A stretch of DNA of 64,000 nucleotides. Origin: Phycisphaeraceae bacterium. Its GTDB lineage: Bacteria > Planctomycetota > Phycisphaerae > Phycisphaerales > Phycisphaeraceae. This document shows, piece by piece, positions 18,705-33,588 of the stretch. Location of the stretch: NCBI GenBank assembly GCA_020851465.1, contig JADZCR010000005.1:248001-312000 (forward strand). The letters are read 5' to 3'. Numbering within the stretch: position 1 is the first letter of the stretch; every line of letters starts with the position of its first letter. A program made the translations under genes and the position numbers. The notes beneath the pieces were generated by a model, which saw only the letters and a list, made by a program, of their open reading frames with translations, did no database searches and had not been told where the DNA came from.

Positions 18705-19108
18705 GACGATATGGCCTTTTGTATTGCAGTATGGGGGCAGACAAACGGGACATAACTGATATTGGGGACGGGCATCCCTGGTTCTCCGCTTCTTAGGCCT
18801 GCCCGGCCCCCGACTACCTGCCGCATCACCGGATCGACGCAAAGGCGGTCGGCGTCGTTGAGGTCGTCGTAACCCGCCAGACGACTGTAGATCGACTGCC
18901 GCAGCAGTGCCGTCATCGAGTGGCGGATGTTGGTGCCCCTGCGCCAGTCGTTCAGCGCCGTACCGGCCAGCGCGGTCAACGCCAAGGCGTCATCGAGGTT
19001 CCGGTAGGCCAGCAGGCCGCCGTCGCTGCCGACCGTCGCGCCGTGGAACAGCAGCCGGACTGAGCCGTCAAAACTGAGCTTTAACGCTTCCTTGCGTGCT
19101 TCACCCAT
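18638..19108 (-). pseudogene. IS1380-family transposase N-terminal fragment (copy B)
   Basis: The frame starts at ATG 19108 with MGEARKEALKLSFDGSVRL and encodes the same N-terminal transposase region as copy A, including GLLAYRNLDDALALTALAG, RHSMTALLRQSIYSRLAGYD and VDPVMRQVVGGRAG. Homology ends near 18803; the remaining codons down to 18638 are unrelated and overlap the 5' part of the sialidase gene in another frame. The DDE catalytic domain is missing. Copy B keeps the original start codon and is thus the less decayed of the two. Confidence 0.7.
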
Positions 19109-19211
19109 TGGGTGGCTCTTCCATGGGGGTACGATCCCGAAAACACCATGAAATACGGCCTAAAACGCAACTTAATTCTATCAAACCTGCAAAGTCATCC
19201 AGGAAATCCTA
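18803..19211 (-). mobile_element. Truncated IS1380-type element, copy B
   Basis: Same element and orientation as copy A. The non-coding 5' end (about 19109-19211) ends near the CAGGAAATC sequence shared with copy A, just 200 bases before korA. The inner break is at nearly the same codon as in copy A (after VVGG). Between this break and the sialidase start lie about 100 bases of unassigned sequence. Confidence 0.65.
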
Positions 19212-19415
19212 GATAAAGATCGAGCAAGATCGAGAAAACTACGATATCCGCGTTTGCAGACGTGATTAGGAAGGGAGGCGGTAGATTTTGGGGCGAATTT
19301 TCGCCGATATGCAGGGGATGGGGACGACGACTGGCAATCCCGCCGGTTTCGTCTAGAATACTCGGCCCCACACACCTTCCTACCTTTGGTTTTTTGACCA
19401 GGAGCAGAAAGCGGT

Positions 19416-21359
19416 ATGACTGCCGGCACACAACAACCGCGTGAAAAGAAGCAAATTAAGGGCGTCAATTCGGCTGTGGTCCGTTTCGCCGGTGACTCAG
19501 GCGACGGCATGCAGTTGGCGGGGACACAATTTACCGATACGTCTGCGATCCTCGGAAACGACATCGCGACGTTACCCGACTTCCCCGCGGAAATCCGTGC
19601 TCCAGCAGGTACGGTTGCTGGTGTTTCAGGATTCCAGATCAACTTCGCCGCAACCCAGATTCATACACCCGGCGACACGGTTCACGCATTGATCGCGATG
19701 AACCCCGCTGCATTCAAGGCCCATATCGACGACGTTGAGGTGGGTGGAATCGTCGTGGTCAACGACACGGAGTTCGACAAGGTCAATCTGAAAAAAGCTG
19801 GCTATCCGGAAGGCTACAACCCGCTGGATGACGAGAAGTTCATCCACGGCTACAAGCTTTATCGTGTGCCGATCACCAGGCTCAACGCCGAGGCATTGGC
19901 CTCGACGGGTATGGGGGCGAAAGACGTCGAACGCTGCAAGAATATGTTCGCACTGGGACTGGTTTACTGGCTCTATGATCGGCCGCTCGACACCACGATC
20001 GGCTATCTCGAAGACTACTTTGGTAAGAAAAAGAAGCTGCCGCAGGTTGCTTCAGCAAACGTCACCGCGCTACGGGCGGGCTATTACTTCGGCGAAACGG
20101 CGGAAATCTTCCCGGTACGCTACACCGTAGCCAAAGCCCCGATCACTCCGGGTAGATACCGCAAGATCACGGGCAACGAAGCGATTGCGATGGGACTGGT
20201 CACCGCCAGCAAACTCGCGAAAAAAGACCTTATTTATTGCAGCTACCCGATCACACCCGCCAGTGACATTCTGCACAGCCTCGCGTCGATGCGGAACTTC
20301 GGTGTCAAGACGATGCAGGCTGAGGACGAAATTGCTGCGGTCTGTGCCGCGATTGGCGTCTCTTTCGGCGGTCAACTGGGTGTGACCGGAACCTCCGGCC
20401 CTGGATTGGCTCTTAAGAGCGAAGCGATCAACCTGGCGATCATGACTGAGTTGCCGCTGATCATAGTCAACGTCCAACGCGGCGGTCCCTCGACCGGCCT
20501 GCCTACTAAAACCGAACAGTCCGACCTTCTCCAGGCGATCTTTGGTCGAAACGGCGATTCGCCTCTGGTGGTCGTCGCGCCGCAATCGCCAGCCGATTGC
20601 TTTGATACCACTATCGAAGCCGTTCGCGTGGCGATACGGCATATGGTTCCCGTCATCATCCTCAGCGATGGCTACATCGCCAACGGTGCCGAGCCATGGC
20701 GCATACCTGATGCGCACAGCTTTGAACAGATCGAGGTGCGCCATCCGAGTGACCCTGCGAAATTCCAGGCGTATTCCCGTGACGAAAACCTCGCACGTCC
20801 GTGGGCGGTGCCCGGGATGAAGGGGCTCGAACACCGTATCGGTGGGCTTGAAAAGCAGGACATCACAGGCAACGTGAGCTACGACGCATCCAACCACCAG
20901 CGGATGACCGATCTTCGTCGTGAAAAAGTAGAAAAAGTTGCTGACCACATTCCGACGATCGAGCCGCATGGCGACCACACCGGTGAACTGCTCGTCCTCG
21001 GCTGGGGCGGTACCTACGGATCAATTGTCACTGCGGTCGAAGCCTGCCGGAAAAAAGGCATGAGTGTTTCGGCTGCTCATCTGCGATGGCTGAATCCGAT
21101 GCCCAAAAACCTCGGCGAGGTGCTGCGTCGGTTTAAGAAAGTGCTTATTCCCGAATTGAACACCGGCCAGCTTCGACTGCTTATCCGAGGCAAATATCTC
21201 GTGGATGCCCGCGGCCTCAACAAAGTGCAAGGCAAGCCGTTCCTCGTGGAGGAGATTGAACAAGCGATCACACAAATGCTTGATGGCCGGTGGGGTGACG
21301 CTGAATTTCAGTCGCCTCGTCGTCATCAGATCAGTGCTGCAGAAGAAGCGGCAGGGTAA
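19416..21359 (+). CDS. korA: 2-oxoacid:ferredoxin oxidoreductase, fused gamma-alpha subunit
   Basis: A 647-residue subunit of a 2-oxoacid:acceptor oxidoreductase, most similar in layout to KorA of 2-oxoglutarate synthase. It joins an N-terminal gamma domain (about residues 18-220, starting VRFAGDSGDGMQLAG and containing FPAEIRAPAGTVAG) to an alpha domain (from ITGNEAIAMG near 252) with YPITPASDILH, the EDEIAAVCAAIGVSFGG loop and TSGPGLALKSEAI. The C-terminal third binds the beta subunit and ends with an Ala/Glu-rich tail. The enzyme with CoA and ferredoxin oxidatively decarboxylates a 2-oxoacid, or runs in reverse. ATG 19416 is preceded by AGGAG. The beta subunit gene follows after 65 bases. 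A weak promoter-like pair (TGGCAA, TAGAAT at 19332-19359) lies upstream. Confidence 0.92.
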   Translation: MTAGTQQPREKKQIKGVNSAVVRFAGDSGDGMQLAGTQFTDTSAILGNDIATLPDFPAEIRAPAGTVAGVSGFQINFAATQIHTPGDTVHALIAMNPAAFKAHIDDVEVGGIVVVNDTEFDKVNLKKAGYPEGYNPLDDEKFIHGYKLYRVPITRLNAEALASTGMGAKDVERCKNMFALGLVYWLYDRPLDTTIGYLEDYFGKKKKLPQVASANVTALRAGYYFGETAEIFPVRYTVAKAPITPGRYRKITGNEAIAMGLVTASKLAKKDLIYCSYPITPASDILHSLASMRNFGVKTMQAEDEIAAVCAAIGVSFGGQLGVTGTSGPGLALKSEAINLAIMTELPLIIVNVQRGGPSTGLPTKTEQSDLLQAIFGRNGDSPLVVVAPQSPADCFDTTIEAVRVAIRHMVPVIILSDGYIANGAEPWRIPDAHSFEQIEVRHPSDPAKFQAYSRDENLARPWAVPGMKGLEHRIGGLEKQDITGNVSYDASNHQRMTDLRREKVEKVADHIPTIEPHGDHTGELLVLGWGGTYGSIVTAVEACRKKGMSVSAAHLRWLNPMPKNLGEVLRRFKKVLIPELNTGQLRLLIRGKYLVDARGLNKVQGKPFLVEEIEQAITQMLDGRWGDAEFQSPRRHQISAAEEAAG

Positions 21360-21424
21360 AAGTCGGGGGTCTGAAATTCCTGTGAAGGAAGCGGTGCGAC
21401 GAACCCTCAAAACCGAGAAATACC

Positions 21425-22444
21425 ATGGCTAAGTCAACAGAACTTCCCGTTTTGACAGCAAAAGATTTCGCCTCTGACCAGGATGTGCGCTGGTGTCCCG
21501 GTTGCGGTGACTATGCGATTCTCAACCAGGTCCGAAAGGTGATGGCCAAATCGGGTAATACCAGGGAGAACACGGTGTTTGTCTCGGGTATCGGCTGCTC
21601 CAGCCGGTTTCCGTATTACATGAACACCTACGGTTTCCACTCGATCCACGGCAGAGCACCGGCTATCGCCAGCGGTGTCAAAATCGCTAACCCGGAGCTT
21701 GATGTCTGGATCGTCACAGGTGACGGCGACGGACTATCCATCGGCGGTAACCACCTGCTCCACTTTCTTCGACGCAACATCAATTGCAAGATTCTGCTTT
21801 TTAACAACCGCATCTATGGCCTGACCAAAGGTCAGTACTCCCCGACCAGCGAAGAGGGCAAGAAGACCAAGTCGAGCCCGATGGGTTCGATCGAAATGCC
21901 GATCTCTCCCATGTCGATGGCGTTGGCGGCAGAAGCGAGTTTCGTTGCGCGGGCGATCGACGTGGACAAGGATCTTGGCACTGTCCTCGAGCGAGCCGCC
22001 AAGCACAAAGGTGCTGCATTCATTGAGATTTATCAGGACTGCAATATTTTTAACCACAAAGCTTTTGAGTACGCCACCGACAAAGACACCAAGGAAGAAC
22101 ACACTATCCGGCTGGAACACGGCAAGCCTCTGATCTTCGGTAAAGCTCGTGACAAGGGTATCCGTGTTCACGACCACAAACCGGAAATCGTGAAGCTGGG
22201 CGAAAACGGCGTCAAGGAAGATGACCTTCTTTTCCACGACGAGACGGACGAGAGTCTGGCATTCATGCTTTCCCGGATGAGCCACCCTGAGTTCCCGGAG
22301 CCGATGGGGGTCTTTTACAGCAACAGCCACGCATGCTATGAGGACTTGCTGGCCAAGCAGGTCGAAGATGCGGTCAAGGCCAAGGGGCTGGGCGACCTGG
22401 AAGCACTATTCAGCTCAGGCGAGACCTACTCGCTGGGAGCGTAG
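21425..22444 (+). CDS. korB: 2-oxoacid:ferredoxin oxidoreductase, beta subunit
   Basis: The 339-residue thiamine-diphosphate-binding partner of korA. CPGCGDYAIL near residue 25 provides iron-sulfur/TPP-site cysteines; GIGCSSRFPYYMNTYGFHSIHGRAPAIA is the usual substrate-side loop; and VTGDGDGLSIGGNHL-LH with NNRIYGLTKGQYSPTS forms the TPP/Mg site. A ferredoxin-type extra domain is absent, as in other KorB proteins. The C-terminal 100 residues, rich in Glu/Lys, are longer than in some homologues. It ends 330 bases before rpoB. The pair in all likelihood works as an alpha-beta complex with ferredoxin; 2-oxoglutarate is the likely substrate, but pyruvate or branched-chain acids cannot be excluded. 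Confidence 0.92.
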   Translation: MAKSTELPVLTAKDFASDQDVRWCPGCGDYAILNQVRKVMAKSGNTRENTVFVSGIGCSSRFPYYMNTYGFHSIHGRAPAIASGVKIANPELDVWIVTGDGDGLSIGGNHLLHFLRRNINCKILLFNNRIYGLTKGQYSPTSEEGKKTKSSPMGSIEMPISPMSMALAAEASFVARAIDVDKDLGTVLERAAKHKGAAFIEIYQDCNIFNHKAFEYATDKDTKEEHTIRLEHGKPLIFGKARDKGIRVHDHKPEIVKLGENGVKEDDLLFHDETDESLAFMLSRMSHPEFPEPMGVFYSNSHACYEDLLAKQVEDAVKAKGLGDLEALFSSGETYSLGA

Positions 22445-22659
22445 TGCGAACAGCCAATGCTTTTCGCCAGAGGGGAGTTTTCAGAATACGACCTGATCTT
22501 GCCACCCGTGGATGCGGGCCTTGGCATATCTGATCCCTGAACCTCGTGCCGTGGTAATGCAGATGAGTCAGCTGGAGGGTCGAGCAACTCCCTTGGTTAT
22601 GTGAAATCCACAGAGGAGAGGGTTGATGTGGAAAACTTTAAAATTCTTGAAAATGTGAC

Positions 22660-22688
22660 TTGTGGTTTGAGTGTTATTTGACTATACT
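22660..22688 (+). promoter_or_regulatory. Candidate promoter for rpoBC
   Basis: TATACT at 22683-22688 is a good -10 element with TTGTGG 17 bases upstream at 22660-22665. It would give a leader of about 80 bases before rpoB. The whole 22445-22775 gap holds no gene that I can support, so it is the place where rpoBC expression must be controlled here, since the usual rplJ-rplL genes are absent upstream. Confidence 0.4.
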
Positions 22689-22775
22689 ACACGACTTGCG
22701 ACGTGGGCAGCCGGGCAGGTGATCATACAACGCGTTGGAATTACACACTTTACGCCTACCAGATCGAGGTGATCG

Positions 22776-25700
22776 ATGCTGTTGAAGACGGTGCGCGACT
22801 ACTCGAAGCGCGGCGACGCGCTATCAGTACCTAACCTTGTGGAAGTTCAGCAGGCCGCCTATGAGCGGTTTCTCCAGCTGGATTCCGAACACGACAAGCG
22901 AGATACGCAGATGGGACTCGAATCCCTTCTGCGTGAAGTATTCCCGATTGTTTCCTACGACGGGAATATGAAGCTTGAGTATCTCTACTACAAACTTGAC
23001 GAGCCGCGTTATACGCCCGACGAGTGCCGACAACTGCGGCTGACCTTTGGCCGGCCGTTCCGCATCGGCGTCAAGCTCGAGCGCAAGGACGTAGCTGAGG
23101 TTCCCCAGGAGGAGATCTATCTGGGTGAAATCCCCATCCTGATGGGTGGCGGCGAGTTCATCATCAATGGTGCTGAGCGCGTCATCGTCAATCAGCTGCA
23201 CCGCTCGCCTGGTGTGGACTTTTCAATCGCGTCCGCTGAGGCCGACCGGCCGTTGCATTCGGCTCGCATCATTCCCGAACGCGGTTCATGGATTGAACTG
23301 GAGGTATCCAAGAAGGATGTCCTCCAGATGCGCATCGATCAGTCCACCAAAATCCCTTCGACGACGTTCCTCCGCGCTATTGACGAGAACTACTCGACCA
23401 CGGAAAAAATCATCCGCGCGTTCTACGACGTGCAGAAGATCGAAGTGGCTAAGCTCAAGCCTGAGCACTTCGCGGCCAGCGCGATCATCGACAAGGAGAC
23501 GGGTGAGGAGCTTGTCCGATCAGGTGCTGTCATCGGCGAGGCAATCGAGAAGATTCTCGCATCGAATCTCAAAACTGTTGAAGTCATCGTCGATGTGACC
23601 GACGAACTGATCCTCAACACGATCGCTGATGAACGCGCCCACGAGTTGAATGTGAAGGTCAGCGAGCACGAAGCTGCGCTTCTGCACCTCTATGCACGTC
23701 TGCGCCCGGGAAATCCGCCGCAAGTCGAAAAAGCGCGACAGCTTTTCGCTGAGAAGTTCTTTGACGTGAACCGTTACCGGCTGGGTAAGGTCGGCCGCTT
23801 CCGTATCAACCGGAAGTTTGACCTCCGCACGCCTGAGGACAAGATGGCTTTGACCGCTGAGGATTTCCTCCAGGTCATTCGCTACATCCTCGATCTGCGT
23901 TCCAACCGAAACAAAGCCCACGTTGATGACATTGACCATCTGGGGAATCGCCGTCTCCGTACGCTCGACGAGCTTGCGGTAGAGGAGATGCGTAAGGGTT
24001 TCCTCAAGCTCCGCCGCACCGTTCAGGAGCGGATGAGCGTCAAAGACCCTGACGAGTTGGCGAAGATTGCAGACCTGATCAACTCCAAGAGCATCAGCTC
24101 ATCGGTCGATCACTTCTTCGGTCGCGGTGAACTGTCTCAGGTCGTCGATCAGACGAATCCGCTGTCGCAGTTGACGCATGAGCGGCGGCTCTCGGCATTA
24201 GGTCCCGGCGGGCTCAACCGCAAGCGTGCCGGGTTTGAGGTGCGCGACGTACACATCTCGCACTATGGCCGTATCTGCCCGATCGAAACGCCTGAAGGCA
24301 CGAATATCGGCCTTATCGCTTCGCTGGGGATTTACTCGAAGATTGATGAGTACGGCTTCCTTTTGACGCCGTACCGCATTGTTAAAAATCATAAAACCAG
24401 CACCAGCGATGTCGCCTACCTTCGTGCCGACGAGGAGATGAAGATCACTCTTGGCCCGACCGATGCGATCGAGCCTGACGGCAAGCTCAAGAAGGGCAAC
24501 GTGCTGGCTCGCGTGGACGGCGATCTGGCGCAGGTGGACAGCACGACGATCCAGTACATCGATATCAGCCCCAAGCAGATCGTGGGTGTGTCAGCAGCCC
24601 TGATTCCGTTCCTCGAGCACGACGACGCAAACCGTGCACTGATGGGATCGAACATGCAGCGGCAGGCTGTTCCCCTGGTGAAGACGGAACCTCCGTGTGT
24701 GGGTACCGGTCTCGAAAAGGAAATCCCCAAGTACTCAGGCATGCTGGTTCGCGCACGAAATGCGGGGACCGTGACCTTCGTCGATGCGACACGGATCATT
24801 GTTGACAACGCCGACGAATACGAACTGCGGAAATTTGTCGGCCTTAACGAGCGTACATGCCTCAATCAAAAGCCAATCGTAAAGCTCGGCCAGAAGGTCA
24901 AGCGCAACCAGATCATCGCCGACGGTGCCGCAACTTATCAGGGTGAACTGGCACTGGGTAAGAACGTGCTCGTCGCGTTCAATACGTTTGATGGCTACAA
25001 CTTCGAAGACGCGATTGTCATCAACGAGCGTCTTGTGAAGGGTGACGTATTCACCTCGATCCACATCGAAGAGTTCGATGTGGAGATCCGTGAGACGAAA
25101 CTTGGTCGCGAGGAATTCACCCGTGATATCCCCAACGTCAGCGAAAAGACGCTGAGCATGTTGGATGACATGGGCGTGATTCGCATCGGTGCGTTCGTCA
25201 AGCCCGGCGACATCCTCGTGGGTAAGGTAAGCCCCAAATCCAAGAGCGAACTGTCACCCGAAGAGAAACTGCTGCACGCGATCTTCGGCAGAGCTGGCGA
25301 AGACGTGAAGAACGACTCGCTCGAAGTACCCGCGGGTACGGAAGGCATCGTGATCGCGGCCAAGCGGTTCAGCCGTCGCATGCACCTTAACGAGGACCAG
25401 AAGAAGGCTCTCAAGCGCGAGATGCGTGACTATGAGGCCGAGATGGACAAACGCCGCGCGGACCTCTTCCGCCAGATGGTGGATCAGATCAACGAGGTTA
25501 CCGGCACACCGATGGTTGACCCCGGCACCAAGCAGAAAGTCGGTGCCAGCGACATCACGGAAGTCGTGGTGGAGCAGGTGGACGGCTTCAGCCTTGACTG
25601 GGTCAAGGGATCCAAGGCCGCACGTCAGCAGGCCGAGCAGATTTACGGTCAGTTCTGGCCTCGCATCGATGCGGTCAAGAAGGAACGCGAGCGTCGTCTG

Positions 25701-26567
25701 TCACACATGAAGCGCGGCGACGAACTGCCATCAGGCGTGCTTGAAATGGTCAAGGTCTATCTGGCCACCAAGCGACATTTGTCGGTCGGTGACAAGATGG
25801 CCGGTCGTCACGGCAACAAGGGTGTTATTGCCCGTATCGTGCCGGAGGAAGAAATGCCGTTCCTTGAGGACGGTACAGCCGTGGATGTTCTGCTCAATCC
25901 GCTGGGCGTGCCTTCACGTATGAACGTCGGCCAGATCCTTGAAACGCATCTGGGTTGGGCGTGCGGCGTGCTGGGCTTCCAGGCGATCACTCCGGTATTC
26001 GACGGTGCGACGGAGGCTGAGATTCATGCCGCCATTGCCGAGGCTAATGATTATGTGGACAAACGTACCGTTGAATTGGCGGAGCAGAACAAGTCTCCTG
26101 AGCCGCACGAAATTCTGGCGAAGATGCCGCCGGGCGGCAAGATTCAGCTTTACGATGGCCGCACAGGTGAACCGTTCGATCAGAAGACAACGGTTGGTTA
26201 CATGTACCTTCTGAAACTCCACCATCTGGTGGATGACAAGATTCACGCCCGCGCGACGGGTCCATACTCACTGATCACTCAGCAGCCGCTGGGTGGTAAG
26301 GCTCGCACAGGCGGTCAGCGGTTTGGTGAGATGGAGGTGTGGGGTCTTGAAGCGTACGGTGCCGCGTACGTGCTTCAAGAACTGCTGACGGTCAAGAGCG
26401 ATGACGTGGAAGGCCGGACCAAGATTTACGAGTCGATGGTCAAAGGCACCAACACGCTGGAAGCGGGTATGCCGGTCGCTTTCGATGTGCTTTGCAACGA
26501 GATCAAGGGCTTGGGACTGAACATTACCCTGGAAAAAGCACCATTGGAGGGCAGCAACATCCTTTGA
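22776..26567 (+). CDS. rpoB: DNA-directed RNA polymerase subunit beta
   Basis: The 1263-residue beta subunit of RNA polymerase. The rifampicin-region core is visible as [20 protein letters not shown] followed by [19 protein letters not shown] near residue 485; [15 protein letters not shown], the [15 protein letters not shown] active-site-facing loop and [20 protein letters not shown] near the C terminus are all intact. GAGGTGATCG directly precedes ATG 22776, a good ribosome-binding site. It is followed by rpoC with a 228-base gap, wider than usual. Unlike most bacteria, the upstream neighbours are korAB, not the L10 and L7/L12 genes. Confidence 0.98.
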   Translation: MLLKTVRDYSKRGDALSVPNLVEVQQAAYERFLQLDSEHDKRDTQMGLESLLREVFPIVSYDGNMKLEYLYYKLDEPRYTPDECRQLRLTFGRPFRIGVKLERKDVAEVPQEEIYLGEIPILMGGGEFIINGAERVIVNQLHRSPGVDFSIASAEADRPLHSARIIPERGSWIELEVSKKDVLQMRIDQSTKIPSTTFLRAIDENYSTTEKIIRAFYDVQKIEVAKLKPEHFAASAIIDKETGEELVRSGAVIGEAIEKILASNLKTVEVIVDVTDELILNTIADERAHELNVKVSEHEAALLHLYARLRPGNPPQVEKARQLFAEKFFDVNRYRLGKVGRFRINRKFDLRTPEDKMALTAEDFLQVIRYILDLRSNRNKAHVDDIDHLGNRRLRTLDELAVEEMRKGFLKLRRTVQERMSVKDPDELAKIADLINSKSISSSVDHFFGRGELSQVVDQTNPLSQLTHERRLSALGPGGLNRKRAGFEVRDVHISHYGRICPIETPEGTNIGLIASLGIYSKIDEYGFLLTPYRIVKNHKTSTSDVAYLRADEEMKITLGPTDAIEPDGKLKKGNVLARVDGDLAQVDSTTIQYIDISPKQIVGVSAALIPFLEHDDANRALMGSNMQRQAVPLVKTEPPCVGTGLEKEIPKYSGMLVRARNAGTVTFVDATRIIVDNADEYELRKFVGLNERTCLNQKPIVKLGQKVKRNQIIADGAATYQGELALGKNVLVAFNTFDGYNFEDAIVINERLVKGDVFTSIHIEEFDVEIRETKLGREEFTRDIPNVSEKTLSMLDDMGVIRIGAFVKPGDILVGKVSPKSKSELSPEEKLLHAIFGRAGEDVKNDSLEVPAGTEGIVIAAKRFSRRMHLNEDQKKALKREMRDYEAEMDKRRADLFRQMVDQINEVTGTPMVDPGTKQKVGASDITEVVVEQVDGFSLDWVKGSKAARQQAEQIYGQFWPRIDAVKKERERRLSHMKRGDELPSGVLEMVKVYLATKRHLSVGDKMAGRHGNKGVIARIVPEEEMPFLEDGTAVDVLLNPLGVPSRMNVGQILETHLGWACGVLGFQAITPVFDGATEAEIHAAIAEANDYVDKRTVELAEQNKSPEPHEILAKMPPGGKIQLYDGRTGEPFDQKTTVGYMYLLKLHHLVDDKIHARATGPYSLITQQPLGGKARTGGQRFGEMEVWGLEAYGAAYVLQELLTVKSDDVEGRTKIYESMVKGTNTLEAGMPVAFDVLCNEIKGLGLNITLEKAPLEGSNIL

Positions 26568-26795
26568 GGATGCGCGAAGTATCGCGGATAGACAGGCAAC
26601 GGTGATTTGGGTTGCTGCGTACGGATCTAGTGAGTTTGGACACGCCAGCCTTTAATCATCGCGCGTCTCAAGCCGTGTGATTCCGCTGAATCAAGCTTGG
26701 ATTTCCGAGGTTTTCGGCAGGCAAAGAGATGGCTTCTTCGATCTGACGTTTACGGTAAAGAAATAATTCTCCACCACTGCGTGAGAGGTCAAAAG

Positions 26796-31310
<4,515 letters not shown>

Positions 31311-31350
31311 CACTGCGGGTGGTAGGCAGGGTTATTTGATTCATCAATGA

Positions 31351-31386
31351 AAAAGACCCGTGAGCTCAGGCTCGCGGGTCTTTTAA
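31351..31386. terminator. Bidirectional intrinsic terminator after rpoC
   Basis: AAAGACCCGTGAGC pairs with GCTCGCGGGTCTTT around a TCAG loop, one U-G pair apart from perfect, with T runs on both sides. It ends rpoBC transcription on the plus strand and can also serve the pseudopilin gene at 31417 on the minus strand. Confidence 0.85.
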
Positions 31387-31416
31387 TTTCAACGACGAGT
31401 GTAGTGAAAGTGCCGT

Positions 31417-32172
31417 TTATTGAAGCAGTCCGCGATCCAATTCCGACCATTGTGAACCGGACGAGGGAGTGATCCCATACGTTGGTCGCGGATTGGCGAC
31501 GAACTTCACGGAACTATCCTGGTAAAGCACGTTCACGCCTGCACGATGATTCTGAGCGGACGAATTCGGCTGGTTGATGTCGATGAGCAGGGCTTTTCGG
31601 GTGGTGATGTCGCCTAATAAATTGGAGCCGACTTCATCCAGACGCACCGGTGCCTGTGCCCCGATAGCTCGCGGAATATACGTTCCGATGAATACGTGAT
31701 TGGTGAGACCAGCGTTTTTCGGATCATAGCTGTAGATAACTCCGCCCATGTTGTTTGGGCTTGTTGTCCACATGCTGCTGTCGGGGCAGATGAACGACGT
31801 AGCATTAATGAAGTTCGAACCGATTAGTGTGCCGTAATGAAAATAGCTGAATCCCGGATAGGTCACCGCAGCAGCCTGTCCCCACCAGAGAATCGGAGTG
31901 GAAGCCATCGGCAAGCCATCCGTACCTTTAGTGAGGGGGTTCATGTAACCCCGCTCGCTGGCATACGCGAAAGTCGCTTGACCGATTGAGCGTTCATTGA
32001 CAGCACACTTGGTGCGTCGAGCCACTGCACGACCGCTTGCCAGCGCGGGCAGCAGGAGTGCCACAAGGCTGGCAATGATTGATACAACCACCAGCAACTC
32101 GACGAGGGTGAATCCCCGCCGGGCGCAACATTGCGCTCGAAAACCGTTACGTTGCACTTGATTTCTCCCCAT
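31417..32172 (-). CDS. Type II pseudopilin-like protein with N-terminal methylation motif
   Basis: A 251-residue exported protein with the prepilin signature [27 protein letters not shown], cleaved before Phe by a prepilin peptidase. The C-terminal part (Trp/Tyr/Asn-rich, with FICPDSSMW and [10 protein letters not shown]) looks like the head domain of the many planctomycete pseudopilin-like proteins, which are often found outside secretion operons; the late DSSVKF motif is typical for H-x-G-x-N-VLY-DGHV-like endings. ATG 32172, preceded by AGAG, gives a suitable short basic leader; a longer frame runs to 32223. There is no secretion gene beside it. It probably is displayed at the cell surface or periplasm, but its function is unknown. 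Confidence 0.75.
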   Translation of the reverse strand: MGRNQVQRNGFRAQCCARRGFTLVELLVVVSIIASLVALLLPALASGRAVARRTKCAVNERSIGQATFAYASERGYMNPLTKGTDGLPMASTPILWWGQAAAVTYPGFSYFHYGTLIGSNFINATSFICPDSSMWTTSPNNMGGVIYSYDPKNAGLTNHVFIGTYIPRAIGAQAPVRLDEVGSNLLGDITTRKALLIDINQPNSSAQNHRAGVNVLYQDSSVKFVANPRPTYGITPSSGSQWSELDRGLLQ

Positions 32173-32508
32173 CTGATCTCTGCGAAGCACGGCTGCACCA
32201 TCACGAGCAGCATCGGTTCTCACGTGAACCGGTGGATAAACCTATCACCGAAATCTCGAAAAGGAAGTGGTAGCGGGCAAAATAATCGAACTACCACATT
32301 GACGAGAATGCGGAACGTCAAAATCCTGCTGTGTAATCTCGCTTTACGGTTGCAAAATGAAGAGTTTATCGGTCTGGATCATTGGGTCAAATCCAGCCGC
32401 CGCTACGAATTTCTTGCGTGTGATGATTTTGGGACGCTGCAAATCGAGCAGTAACCGGAAGAGAAAGCCCCTACCTAACGGGTAACTACTTGGTTTCCTG
32501 CTTATTGA

Positions 32509-33588
32509 TCAATCCTGAAGTATCACAACATCCTCTGGGGATACTTCGACACGGATCGTTCTGTCGGTATCACTTGCTGCGCGAGGGTTGAGCTCGAATA
32601 CCTTGAGCCGTGTCTGGTCGCCTATGGCGAGTTGATGTTGTGCCACCTCGCCAAGATAGGTGGATTCAACCCGCTTGGTGACGAGGACGTTGCTGCTTCC
32701 TGTCGTGCTGCCAGTTCCATTGCAGATGCGAAGAGCCTCAGGCCGAATAGACACGGTCACTCCGCCGCCCTGCGGAAGGTCTTTCGGATAGGCGCGGGAT
32801 CGCAATTTTCCAGCCGGAGATTCGAGCAGCACCTCATCGCCTTCGCGTCCAAGAATTACCGCGCTGAGGAAATTGGTCTCACCAAGGAAGTCAGCCACGA
32901 AACGATTAGCCGGCCTGTCATAAAGCGTTCGTGGTTCGCCGACCTGGATGACCTTTCCCGCGCGGAGCACCGCCATGCGGTCAGCCATCGACAAGGCTTC
33001 TTTCTGATCGTGTGTCACGTAAACGCCTGTGATATTCGCAGCCTTGCAGATATTTCGGATCGTTGAGCGCATCTCGATACGTAGCTTGGCGTCAAGATTG
33101 GACAGCGGTTCATCGAGCAGCAGCAGTGCCGGCTCGATTACCATCGCCCGCGCCAGTGCGACGCGCTGTTGCTGTCCTCCCGAAAGCTCATTGGGTTTAC
33201 GCTGCGCGTAGCTCTCCATCTGCACGTTTTTAAGCGCAGCTTCAATTCGTCGTTCCGCCTCGGCAGCAGGGACTTTGCGCACCGTCAATCCGAAAGCGAC
33301 GTTCTGTTTCACCGTCATGTGCGGCCAAAGTGCATAGCTTTGAAACACCATGCCGCATTGGCGCTTATTGGCAGGCAGATGGGTGACATCTTTACCGTCG
33401 AAAGTGATTGAGCCGGCTGTCGGCTCGATGAATCCCGCAAGCATGCGGAGCAAGGTGGTCTTACCGCAGCCGCTGGGGCCGAGGAGAAAAAAGAGCGAGC
33501 CGGCCGGTATGTCGAGGTCGATTTGATCGACGGCGACGGTCTTGCCGTAGTTCTTGGTGAGTCGGCGCAGGGCAATGGTTGCGCTCAT
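32509..33588 (-). CDS. ABC transporter ATP-binding protein, MalK/UgpC/PotA type
   Basis: A 359-residue ABC ATPase. Walker A GPSGCGKTT (about residues 38-46), Q-loop VFQSYALWPHMTV, signature LSGGQQQRVALARAM, Walker B LLLLDEPLSNLD and the H-loop VTHDQKEAL are all intact. The C-terminal 110 residues form the TOBE/OB regulatory domain found in importers for sugars, polyamines and iron (RSRAYPKDLPQGGGVTVSIRPEALRI). No permease or binding-protein gene is adjacent; the next genes on both sides are unrelated. It is therefore either an ATPase shared between several importers, as happens in sugar uptake, or a part of a locus that has been scattered. The substrate cannot be told. Confidence 0.88.
   Translation of the reverse strand: MSATIALRRLTKNYGKTVAVDQIDLDIPAGSLFFLLGPSGCGKTTLLRMLAGFIEPTAGSITFDGKDVTHLPANKRQCGMVFQSYALWPHMTVKQNVAFGLTVRKVPAAEAERRIEAALKNVQMESYAQRKPNELSGGQQQRVALARAMVIEPALLLLDEPLSNLDAKLRIEMRSTIRNICKAANITGVYVTHDQKEALSMADRMAVLRAGKVIQVGEPRTLYDRPANRFVADFLGETNFLSAVILGREGDEVLLESPAGKLRSRAYPKDLPQGGGVTVSIRPEALRICNGTGSTTGSSNVLVTKRVESTYLGEVAQHQLAIGDQTRLKVFELNPRAASDTDRTIRVEVSPEDVVILQD

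Noticed and set aside
20070..20978. A 302-codon minus-strand open frame opposite korA
   Set aside because: korA has clear family motifs across this region; the reverse frame has none and reflects codon bias.
26697..26795. N-terminal extension of 33 codons on rpoC
   Set aside because: It does not resemble RpoC, and a good ribosome-binding site precedes the internal ATG at 26796.
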